Below, in pieces: positions 6,866 through 13,648 of a DNA stretch of 14,506 bases (within the stretch, counting starts at the first letter, position 1; each line of letters starts with the position of its first letter). Below the pieces are notes generated by a model, which saw nothing but the letters and a program-made list of their open reading frames with translations, did not search any database and had not been told where the DNA came from. A program made the translations under genes and the position numbers. The stretch comes from an uncultured bacterium (GTDB taxonomy: Bacteria > Bacteroidota > Ignavibacteria > Kapaibacteriales > UBA2268): contig CALLXS010000003.1 in NCBI GenBank assembly GCA_937875295.1, forward strand, positions 1 to 14,506, read 5' to 3'.

Positions 6866-6958
6866 ATTGATTATGTATGTAAGTCCGGGACACAGTGTTC
6901 TCAAGCAGTAAATTTTCATAATTTCCCTCAAGCGTTATTTGTACCGGACTTTTTTTTT
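6825..6958 (+). ncRNA. Candidate small non-coding RNA (about 130 nt)
   Basis: The segment starts with a perfect hairpin, ATAAAAGTTA (6825-6834) with TAACTTTTAT (6843-6852) around TCCAACTT. It ends with AAGTCCGG (6881-6888) pairing with CCGGACTT (6944-6951), followed directly by T to 6958. The closing stem encloses 55 bases that hold two CTCAAGC copies (6900-6906, 6927-6933) and a possible GGGA/TCCC pairing. A TAnnTTTG box lies just upstream. The G+C of the closing stem and CTCAAGC segments stands out from the surrounding sequence. I do not recognise 6S, SRP, tmRNA, RNase P or a known riboswitch. It is an inference from architecture only. Confidence 0.35.
6881..6958 (+). terminator. CCGG stem plus nine-T tract, terminator-like with a large loop
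   Basis: Eight perfect base pairs (6881-6888 with 6944-6951) precede T6950-T6958. The 55-base loop is far larger than in a simple terminator, so the element may be the 3' end of a structured RNA. It is 312 bases after the adaptor-like lipoprotein stop codon and could also stop transcripts from that gene. Confidence 0.5.
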
Positions 6959-6994
6959 AAAGAAATAATTTTCATAATATAGATACCTCAATTT

Positions 6995-7026
6995 AAACTC
7001 GATGAAATATCATCGGGTTTTTTTTT
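6995..7026 (+). terminator. Intrinsic terminator upstream of the transglutaminase-like gene
   Basis: AAACTCGATGA (6995-7005) pairs with TCATCGGGTTT (7010-7020), 11 base pairs with one T-G wobble and an AATA loop, and the T tract runs from 7018 to 7026. It is a textbook terminator on the plus strand but no CDS ends near it; it lies only 44 bases after the preceding T tract, so the two act in tandem or the second ends a separate short transcript. Confidence 0.75.
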
Positions 7027-7046
7027 ATGATTAGGAGAAATATAGT

Positions 7047-7054
7047 TATTTTTG
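7047..7054 (+). promoter_or_regulatory. Possible -7 element for the transglutaminase-like gene
   Basis: TATTTTTG fits TAnnTTTG and lies 40 bases before the ATG at 7095, the same distance as in the adaptor gene. The upstream box position falls in the T tract of the preceding terminator and has no TTG. Confidence 0.35.
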
Positions 7055-7094
7055 TATAAATTCTAAATTTTACAAATAAAACTAATCCTATAAA

Positions 7095-9746
7095 ATGAAA
7101 AAAATAATTGTACTAGTTATCTTTGCTATCATTTCATTACCTCTTTATTGCCAATCTGATGCAGAATTAGAATTGCTTAAATTAAAGATTTTACATCCAG
7201 AAAAGTATAGTGAAATCAATAAAATATCATCAAAAATTAAAAATACTACTGAATTAAAAGCATTTAATTTTGTGATAGCGAATTCTCCTTTAAGCGATTT
7301 AGCTGATTATTCACCTAATTTTATTTATAGTAATATAAAAATAGCTTTATTATCAAAAAAAGAGATGAGCTGGGGTAAGAAAATTCCAGAGACAATATTT
7401 AATCATTTCGTTTTACCACCGAGAGTAAATAATGAAAATTTAGATTCTTTCCGAATATTAATGTATGAAGAGCTAAAAAGTAGAGTAAAAAATATGTCAA
7501 TGTATGATGCAGCTCTTGAGGTAAATCACTGGTGCCATGAAAAAGTAACTTATCAAGGTTCTGATGGTCGCACAAGTGCTCCACTTTCTACTATTAGGTA
7601 TTCATTTGGAAGATGTGGTGAAGAATCTACCTTGCTAGTAGCTGCACTTCGCACAGTAGGCTTAGCTTCAAGGCAAGTATATACTCCTCGATGGGCTCAC
7701 ACTGATAATAATCATGCTTGGGTAGAAGTGTGGGTCGATGGCAAATGGTATTTTCTAGGTGCTTGCGAGCCATCTCCTGAATTAGACATGGGTTGGTTTG
7801 CTGTCCCTTCGACTCGCACAATGTACGTTCATACAAGGGTGTTTGGGAAATATTCAGGTGATGAACAAGTTGTATCAAATTATGATAAATTCGCAGAAAT
7901 TAATTTAATTTCAAATTATACGAAAACAAAAAATTTAAAAGTAAATGTAATTGATGATAAATCGAAGCCAGTAAATAATGCAAAAGTAGAATTTCAATTA
8001 TATAACTATGCTGAATTTTTTACTTTAGCGAAATTAAACACTAACAAAAAGGGAATGGTAAATTTCCAAACCGGCTTCGGAGATTTAATTATTTGGGCTT
8101 CAAAAGATAATAAATATGGTTTTATAAAAGCTGATAAAAACGACTCAAATATTACTGTGAGGATTAGTAAAAGTCCTGATTTAAAATCAATGGAATTTAC
8201 TTTTTCTCCTCCAATTGAAGGAAAACCTCATATTCCAGAATCAAAAAATGTCGAACGAAATAATCAAAGGTTAAATTACGAAGATTCTGTACGTAATGAA
8301 TATATGAAATCATTTTTAGATAGTTCTGAATCAATTGAAAAATTGCTTCGATATGATATTAAAGATTATAATAAATATGTAGATTATTTAGTGAGAAGTT
8401 ATGGTAATTGGACTGAAATTTTGCAATATATTATTAATGCTGAAAAATTATATGCAGGTAATAAATCAATTTCAGCTTTATTAGATGTGATAAGCGATAA
8501 GGATTTAAGAGATACTAAAAGCGATATATTATTAAATCACTTATCAAATGCTCTAAAATATATTGATAAAATGGATTACGATATATGGAAGAATTATGTA
8601 TTAAATGGTAGAATTTATATTGAAAATATGTTAGGCTGGAGAAGTATAGGAGATAAATTCTTAACTAATGATTTAGGAGCAGACAAAATAAATCAATTTA
8701 ATCAGAATAGTACTTCTAAAAAAGTTAATACTATATTACAATTCATTACAAAAGAAATTAAAATTGATAATATTGGTAATATGCACTCTCGGGCACCGAT
8801 TACTCCAGAAGGTGTCTATAACCTAAGGATTAGCGATAATATTTCGAGAGATATTTTCTTTGTAGCTCTATGCCGAGCATTAGGGATACCAGCTCGAATT
8901 GATACTAAGACAGGTATTTCGCAATATTATAATATTGATTCTGATAAAAAGAATCAAAATAATCAATGGAATGATATACGATTTGAAAAAATTGAATCTA
9001 AATTAGATTATGGGTTTGTTACTTTTAATAATATTTCTAGCTTTGAGCCGAATTATTATTCAAATTTCACAATTCGTAGGTTTGAAAATGGTGGGTTCCA
9101 TACAATTGAATTTGATGATATTATTCCACTAAGCAAACTACCAAGAAAAATGGAAGTACCTGCAGGAAAGTATATGATTGTCACAGGAAATAGAGAACAA
9201 AATGGAGATGTCCTAGTAAATATTTCATATTTCGATGTTGATAAATCAAAAGAAACTATAGTTGATGTGAAAGTAAGGGATTTACTAAATGAAAAGAAAT
9301 CTTGGACTAAAATTGATTTAAATAATTTATCAATTCTCGATATTAGAAATAATAAAAGAGAGAAGTTAGCCAATTTTATAAATAATGAGTATTACATACT
9401 TGCTATAGTAGAACCGGATAAAGAACCAACTAAACATTTTATTGCAGATTTGCCAACATTGCAAACCAAAGATCAAACAAAAAATTCACCAGTTATTTTA
9501 TTAGTAAATGACAATAGTTCTACTCAAAAAAATCTAAACAAAGATTTATATCAAAATATCACAAATAGTGTATTTGCCGTAGATTACGAAAATAATGTAA
9601 TGCAATTGTTTGAAAAATTAAAAGATGAGAAATTAAGTATAAATCTACCAATTGTAATTATGGGGAATAAAGATGGAGAGTTATTCTATTTCAATAAAGG
9701 CTATAAAATTGGTATTATTGATGAAATATTGCAATTAATAAAATAA
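7095..9746 (+). CDS. Secreted transglutaminase-like protein with a second degenerate domain and thioredoxin-like C-terminus
   Basis: An 883-aa exported protein; residues 1-20 form a signal peptide ending in Cys-Gln, with no proper lipobox. A transglutaminase/cysteine-protease-like core spans about 120-260: SFGRCGEESTLL carries the nucleophile Cys174 and NNHAWVEVWVDGKWY the His207. The usual Asp position is replaced by LGACEP (221-226), a form I associate with Bacteroidota relatives; Glu225 may serve. A carboxypeptidase-regulatory/Ig-like domain follows (about 281-358). Residues 540-610 repeat the transglutaminase pattern (FFVALCRALGIPAR, 588-601, resembles LLVAALRTVGLASR, 180-193), but the Cys position is not a cysteine. 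The C-terminus (about 795-883) looks like a thioredoxin fold ('LPIVIMGNKDGELFYFNKGY') without CxxC. Peptide or glycan-related hydrolysis is possible; substrate is unknown. It is a single gene, convergent with the histidine kinase (28-base gap). Confidence 0.85.
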   Translation: MKKIIVLVIFAIISLPLYCQSDAELELLKLKILHPEKYSEINKISSKIKNTTELKAFNFVIANSPLSDLADYSPNFIYSNIKIALLSKKEMSWGKKIPETIFNHFVLPPRVNNENLDSFRILMYEELKSRVKNMSMYDAALEVNHWCHEKVTYQGSDGRTSAPLSTIRYSFGRCGEESTLLVAALRTVGLASRQVYTPRWAHTDNNHAWVEVWVDGKWYFLGACEPSPELDMGWFAVPSTRTMYVHTRVFGKYSGDEQVVSNYDKFAEINLISNYTKTKNLKVNVIDDKSKPVNNAKVEFQLYNYAEFFTLAKLNTNKKGMVNFQTGFGDLIIWASKDNKYGFIKADKNDSNITVRISKSPDLKSMEFTFSPPIEGKPHIPESKNVERNNQRLNYEDSVRNEYMKSFLDSSESIEKLLRYDIKDYNKYVDYLVRSYGNWTEILQYIINAEKLYAGNKSISALLDVISDKDLRDTKSDILLNHLSNALKYIDKMDYDIWKNYVLNGRIYIENMLGWRSIGDKFLTNDLGADKINQFNQNSTSKKVNTILQFITKEIKIDNIGNMHSRAPITPEGVYNLRISDNISRDIFFVALCRALGIPARIDTKTGISQYYNIDSDKKNQNNQWNDIRFEKIESKLDYGFVTFNNISSFEPNYYSNFTIRRFENGGFHTIEFDDIIPLSKLPRKMEVPAGKYMIVTGNREQNGDVLVNISYFDVDKSKETIVDVKVRDLLNEKKSWTKIDLNNLSILDIRNNKREKLANFINNEYYILAIVEPDKEPTKHFIADLPTLQTKDQTKNSPVILLVNDNSSTQKNLNKDLYQNITNSVFAVDYENNVMQLFEKLKDEKLSINLPIVIMGNKDGELFYFNKGYKIGIIDEILQLIK

Positions 9747-9774
9747 TAGATATTGTTTTATTTTGATGAGGGAA

Positions 9775-10983
9775 TTACATATTATATGGTATTTCAATCA
9801 TAAATGTAGTTCCCTTACCGGGAGCAGAATCTTTAATAAAAATTTTCCCATTGTGGTATTCTTCAATAATTCTCTTTGAAAGACTTAATCCTAAACCCCA
9901 ACCGCGTTTTTTAGTAGTAAAGCCTGGCATAAAAACTTGTTTTCTTTGCTTTTTATTCATTCCTTTTCCATTATCAGTGATAAATATATGAATATATTTT
10001 TTATCAATTTCATTCAAACTTAGCATAATTGTCCCATCTTTTCCTTCAATAGCTTCAGCAGCATTTTTTAACAAGTTTTCAATTACCCAAGCAAATAAAT
10101 CAATATTAAATTTACAATTTATATCATCTTGGATATTTCGAATTATTTCTATGTGTTTACCAAGTACAGGAAGTCTTTTGTCAAAATAATCGCAAATATT
10201 ATGAATTTCTTTAGAGATATTAGCTTCTTCTAATTCTGGAATAGAACCGATCTTAGAGAATCTTTTAGCAATCATACTTAGTCTATCAACATCTTTTTGC
10301 ATTTCGCTTGCAGTTTCACTAATTAATTCAGGATTATCTCTGTTGTATTCAATAATTTCAATCCAAGCAAGTAAACTACTAAGAGGGGTCCCCAATTGGT
10401 GTGCAGCTTCTTTAGCCATCCCAACCCATACTTTGCTTTCTTCGCCTCTTTTAATAGTGGAGAAAGATAAGTAAGCTAAGAATATAAAAACTGTTATAAT
10501 TGCAATTTGAATTAACGGAAAATACTTCAATTGATTAACTAAATCGGAGTTAGCATAATGTAAGCGGTAATTTATGCTATCTTGCCCAGCAGTGATTGTA
10601 AATTCTATTGGATGATTGTCAGCATCCATTTGCTGGATTAGCTTTCTGACATATTCTGTCTGAGTATTAATATCTTTTGTAGTATCAATTTTAATATTTC
10701 TGCTTTCTTGCAGTAGTGGAAAACGAGGTTCATTATCATCTAATGTGATAATCATAGGGAAATTAATTGAAGGAATAATTTTTTCAAAAATAAAAATTGA
10801 ATTTTCAATATTATCTATTCCTATATGTTGATATAGATCTACAAATAGCTGAGAGTCGGCTTCTTCGCGGCGTATTAATTCTTCCACTAAAATATTAGAA
10901 TAAATCAAAACAAAAGCAATAATTATAGAAGCTAATGCTAAGAAAAATAGTTTAATTTTAAATTTTGGTTCAATTTTACGCAT
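9775..10983 (-). CDS. Sensor histidine kinase, membrane-bound, no adjacent response regulator
   Basis: A 402-aa transmembrane kinase that should autophosphorylate on a histidine in response to a periplasmic signal. A first membrane span (about 11-30) and a second (about 153-175) enclose a periplasmic sensor of roughly 120 residues that I cannot assign to a family. The dimerisation/phosphoacceptor helix has the H-box EAAHQLGTPLSSL with His195, a Bacteroidota-typical variant. The ATPase domain shows the N-box ENLLKNAAEA (302-311, Asn307), the G1 box DNGKG (337-341), Phe355 in the F-box, and the G2 box GWGLGLS (361-367), so catalysis looks intact. No HAMP domain is evident between the second span and the H-box. 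It lies 23 bases after argS and looks like the last gene of that operon; its response regulator must be encoded elsewhere. Confidence 0.92.
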   Translation of the reverse strand: MRKIEPKFKIKLFFLALASIIIAFVLIYSNILVEELIRREEADSQLFVDLYQHIGIDNIENSIFIFEKIIPSINFPMIITLDDNEPRFPLLQESRNIKIDTTKDINTQTEYVRKLIQQMDADNHPIEFTITAGQDSINYRLHYANSDLVNQLKYFPLIQIAIITVFIFLAYLSFSTIKRGEESKVWVGMAKEAAHQLGTPLSSLLAWIEIIEYNRDNPELISETASEMQKDVDRLSMIAKRFSKIGSIPELEEANISKEIHNICDYFDKRLPVLGKHIEIIRNIQDDINCKFNIDLFAWVIENLLKNAAEAIEGKDGTIMLSLNEIDKKYIHIFITDNGKGMNKKQRKQVFMPGFTTKKRGWGLGLSLSKRIIEEYHNGKIFIKDSAPGKGTTFMIEIPYNM

Positions 10984-11006
10984 TTTTGAAAAAAATTATG
11001 TATTAA

Positions 11007-12656
11007 TTACATTCTTTCGGGAGCAGAAATACCTAATATAGTAAGTCCATTTTTAATAATGTTTTTAATAGTTATAGCTAATGCTAATCTCGCTGTTTGT
11101 AATTCTGGTTCTACTCCAATTATTCTACAATTATGATAGAAAATATGAAATTCTCTAGCTAATATTCTTAAATAATCAGCCAGAATTTGAGGTTCGCATT
11201 TCTGAGTTGCACTTTTTATTATTCTTTCCGAATTCATTGCTTCATTAATTAAGCTTAATTCATTAGGATGAATAAGTACCTCAAAATTAATATCGGATTC
11301 TTTTGGAATTGTAGCACCGGCATCTATTGCATTATCAATTAATGAACTTATTCTTGCATTAGCATATTGTAAATAAAATACAGGATTCTTCTCACTTTGC
11401 TCTCGTGCTAATCCTAAATCAAATTCTAAATGAGAATTATAACTCCTCATTAATAAGAAAAATCTAACAACGTCAGCTCCAAGCTCGTCAATTAAATCAT
11501 CTAATGTATAGCTTTTTCCTGTGCGTTTAGACATTTTAACTTGTTCACCATTTTCAGTAAGGGTAACGAATTGATGAATAATCGGGTGAATTTTATCAGC
11601 GTCATAACCCATAAATTTAACAGCAGCTTTTACATCTGGAATAGTTGCAATATGGTCAGCACCGAATATATCTATACATAACTCATAACCTCTTTCAAAC
11701 TTGTCTATATGATAAGCAATATCTGGCAATCTATAAGTAGGCTCACCAGTAGATTTTACTATTACTCTATCGTCATTTAATCCCATTTCGGAAAATTTTA
11801 GCCAAATAGCACCATCTTTTTCATAGGAAAGACCTTTATCTTTAAAAGTATTTATTAATTTCTCAATCTTGCCATCAATATATAGTGAATCTTCATTAAA
11901 GAAGACTTCTTGATTTATATTCATTCTTGCTAAGGTAGCTTTAATTTTTTTAAAACTCCATTCTTCTCCAGCTTTTCTGAACTTAAATAAATTTTCTTGA
12001 GATTCTTCAGTGAATTTGTCTCCATTTTTGTCAATAAATTCCTGTGCAATTTCTTTGATATAATCTCCTTTATATCCATCTTCAGGGAATGGGAAATCAA
12101 CTCCTTTTAAGATTTGCATATATCTAGCATATATTGATTTAGCTAGATTATTCATCTGATTGCCGGCATTGTTAAAATAATATTCTCGTGTTACATTATG
12201 ACCTGTCCAATGGTATAAATTAGCAATTGTATCGCCTAAGCAAGCATTCCTGCTATGTCCTAAATGTAACAATCCAGTAGGATTAACGCTGACATATTCG
12301 ACATTTACTTTTAAATTATTACCAAAGTCTAACTTGCAAATATTATTGCCTTTTTGATATAATTCTTTGAGGGCATTGGCATATACTTTTGAAGAAAATT
12401 TAATATTTATAAATCCAGGACCGGCGATATTAATATCTTCTATTAAATCTGATTGCCCTTTTATAAGTTGAACTAATTGATTAGCAATTTCAATAGGTTT
12501 TTTTCTTAATGATTTAGCTAATCTCATAGCAATATTTGTAGTTAAATCACCGTGTTCAGGATTTTTGGGAGTCTCGAAAGATAAATCATATTCATCTAGT
12601 ACACCGATGTCTTTGAGGGCTTGATTAAATATTTTAGTTACTAATTTTGCTTTCAT
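11007..12656 (-). CDS. argS: Arginyl-tRNA synthetase
   Basis: Class I aminoacyl-tRNA synthetase that charges tRNA-Arg with arginine using ATP. The N-terminal Add1 domain (about 1-85) ends in the typical FINIKF strand. The catalytic Rossmann fold has the HIGH signature as HLGH (131-134) in NPTGLLHLGHSRNACLGD and the KMSKR loop (374-378) in EQVKMSKRTGKSYTLDD; RLPDIAYHIDKF (309-320) and FGADHIATIP are further ArgRS-specific blocks. The C-terminal anticodon-binding DALR domain (about 425-549) ends as usual in 'GLTILGISAPERM'. The 549-aa length is standard. It sits between rsfS (24 bases upstream) and the histidine kinase (23 bases downstream), so all three probably share one mRNA. Confidence 0.98.
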   Translation of the reverse strand: MKAKLVTKIFNQALKDIGVLDEYDLSFETPKNPEHGDLTTNIAMRLAKSLRKKPIEIANQLVQLIKGQSDLIEDINIAGPGFINIKFSSKVYANALKELYQKGNNICKLDFGNNLKVNVEYVSVNPTGLLHLGHSRNACLGDTIANLYHWTGHNVTREYYFNNAGNQMNNLAKSIYARYMQILKGVDFPFPEDGYKGDYIKEIAQEFIDKNGDKFTEESQENLFKFRKAGEEWSFKKIKATLARMNINQEVFFNEDSLYIDGKIEKLINTFKDKGLSYEKDGAIWLKFSEMGLNDDRVIVKSTGEPTYRLPDIAYHIDKFERGYELCIDIFGADHIATIPDVKAAVKFMGYDADKIHPIIHQFVTLTENGEQVKMSKRTGKSYTLDDLIDELGADVVRFFLLMRSYNSHLEFDLGLAREQSEKNPVFYLQYANARISSLIDNAIDAGATIPKESDINFEVLIHPNELSLINEAMNSERIIKSATQKCEPQILADYLRILAREFHIFYHNCRIIGVEPELQTARLALAITIKNIIKNGLTILGISAPERM

Positions 12657-12680
12657 TTATATAGAATATTAGTGGTTAAA

Positions 12681-13088
12681 TTATGATAAATAGGAGAAAT
12701 CTTTAAGTTTAGATAGTGTACCTTTTTCGGTCATTTTTGTAAAAGTAGCATCGCCCCAAATTTTTTCAATTTGATAGTAATCGCGAGCTTCTTTTAGCAT
12801 AACGTGCATCACAACATCAAAAAAATCAACTATTATCCAATAAGCATTTTCTAATCCTTCAAATTTAGGATTAGGCATATTATATTCGGAAGTTTTTTTC
12901 CTAACTTCGTCAACAATTGCTCTCATTTGAGTGTCAGAATCACAAGAGCAAAAGACAAAATAATCAGTAGGAGCATTTTCAATCTTAGTTAGATCTGCAA
13001 TTACTATGTCAGATGCAATTTTTTCATTTGCTATTTGTGCAGCAAAAGTAGAAGTACCTTTAGTAGAGCGTGGTTTTACAATTTTCAT
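12681..13088 (-). CDS. rsfS: Ribosomal silencing factor RsfS (YbeB/Iojap family)
   Basis: RsfS binds ribosomal protein uL14 on the 50S subunit and blocks joining with 30S, lowering translation in stationary phase or starvation. The 135-aa length fits. Family landmarks are ASDIVIADLTKIENAPTDYFVFC (25-47), the SDTQMRAIVDEV helix (51-62), the strand pair GLENAYWIIVDFFDVVMHVM (78-97) with the conserved aspartates and W/H positions, and YYQIEKIWGDA (104-114), the typical 'R..Y.LE.LW.DA' C-terminal block. It lies between the LytR_C protein (71 bases) and argS (24 bases). Physical linkage to argS fits a translation-related operon. The start codon at 13088 lacks a Shine-Dalgarno site. Confidence 0.95.
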   Translation of the reverse strand: MKIVKPRSTKGTSTFAAQIANEKIASDIVIADLTKIENAPTDYFVFCSCDSDTQMRAIVDEVRKKTSEYNMPNPKFEGLENAYWIIVDFFDVVMHVMLKEARDYYQIEKIWGDATFTKMTEKGTLSKLKDFSYLS

Positions 13089-13159
13089 ATAATTTGAAAG
13101 TGTGTTCTTTATTTTAAAATATTAATTATTAAGTAAATATAGATATCAAAGTAAAATAA

Positions 13160-13600
13160 TTATTTGGCTAAAAAAGCAGGGAACAAATGATAATCTTCTC
13201 CTAAAATGATGCTTGCACTAATAAATAAATTAGAATCAATTTTAGAAATAATCATTGAATCAGGAATTCCAAATGTTTTTGCTATAAATTGAGATGCTTT
13301 TTTATCGCCAATTCTATCTATAACGATTGATTTTTTTTGGTTTTCAGCATAATTTCCGATTTCTACTACATCGAACCCTTTATTTCGCATATAATTTCGT
13401 GAAATATCAGCTATTCCGCTGTGTTTAGTTGAGTTTAATATATTAATTTGAATAGCTTTGTCGAATTTGTATATTGTGTCAGACTCTTTAATTGCATTCG
13501 AATTATTGCTGTTTGTTAATCTAAAAATAAACGAAATTGCAAATAATACGATTATTATAGCTAAAATAATGATACCAACTTTTAGTAAAATCTTATTCAT
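13160..13600 (-). CDS. LytR_C-domain membrane-anchored protein
   Basis: A 146-aa protein with one N-terminal membrane span (about 6-27) and a short linker, then a LytR/CpsA/Psr C-terminal-type domain (about 49-138): strand IQINILNSTKHSGIADISRNYMRNKGFDVVEIGNY (50-84) matches the 'i.VlNgtg..GlA..v...L...Gf.v...gna' pattern, followed by SIVIDR, a helix with KKASQFIAKTFGI and a final SIILGEDY (129-136). The LytR/CpsA/Psr catalytic domain is absent, so this is a stand-alone accessory domain, likely facing the periplasm and binding a cell-wall or protein partner; its role is unknown. A LytR_C gene before rsfS is, from memory, a recurrent order in this part of the FCB group. It lies 48 bases after the YggS stop codon. 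Confidence 0.85.
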   Translation of the reverse strand: MNKILLKVGIIILAIIIVLFAISFIFRLTNSNNSNAIKESDTIYKFDKAIQINILNSTKHSGIADISRNYMRNKGFDVVEIGNYAENQKKSIVIDRIGDKKASQFIAKTFGIPDSMIISKIDSNLFISASIILGEDYHLFPAFLAK

Positions 13601-13648
13601 TAATTGTTTTGCATATAAATGCTAATAGTAAAAAAAGGTAAAAAACTG

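Larger units (their letters stand above)
6570..7094 (+). other. 525-bp non-coding region rich in inverted and direct repeats
   Basis: No credible reading frame is present. From left to right it holds: a 15-base direct repeat ATAGTAAATTGAAAA at 6694-6708 and 6851-6865; hairpin ATAAGAC-AAA-GTCTTAT (6728-6744); near-palindrome TATAAG-TT-CTTATA (6754-6767); stem ATAAAAAA/TTTTTTAT (6767-6774 with 6789-6796); AGACAAAGtCTTAT (6731-6744) repeated as AGACAAAGcCTTAT (6776-6789); a perfect 10-bp hairpin (6825-6852); a CCGG-containing stem ending in nine T (6881-6958); and a second T-tract hairpin (6995-7026). This density suggests non-coding RNA or the remains of a small repeat element rather than simple spacer. 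Confidence 0.7.

Noticed and set aside
6881..6958. Riboswitch or attenuator controlling the transglutaminase-like gene
   Set aside because: A second strong terminator (6995-7026) and a possible separate promoter box (7047-7054) lie between it and the gene, and no known aptamer motif is recognisable.
7399..7584. Minus-strand open frame of 61 codons
   Set aside because: It lies fully inside the transglutaminase-like gene on the opposite strand, has no ribosome site and no recognisable domain.
7627..7878. Minus-strand open frame of 83 codons
   Set aside because: It is antisense to the catalytic core of the transglutaminase-like protein; its composition reflects that conserved region read backwards.
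9056..9373. Minus-strand open frame of 105 codons
   Set aside because: It is antisense to the C-terminal half of the same gene; the hydrophobic, serine/phenylalanine-rich translation is typical of a shadow frame.
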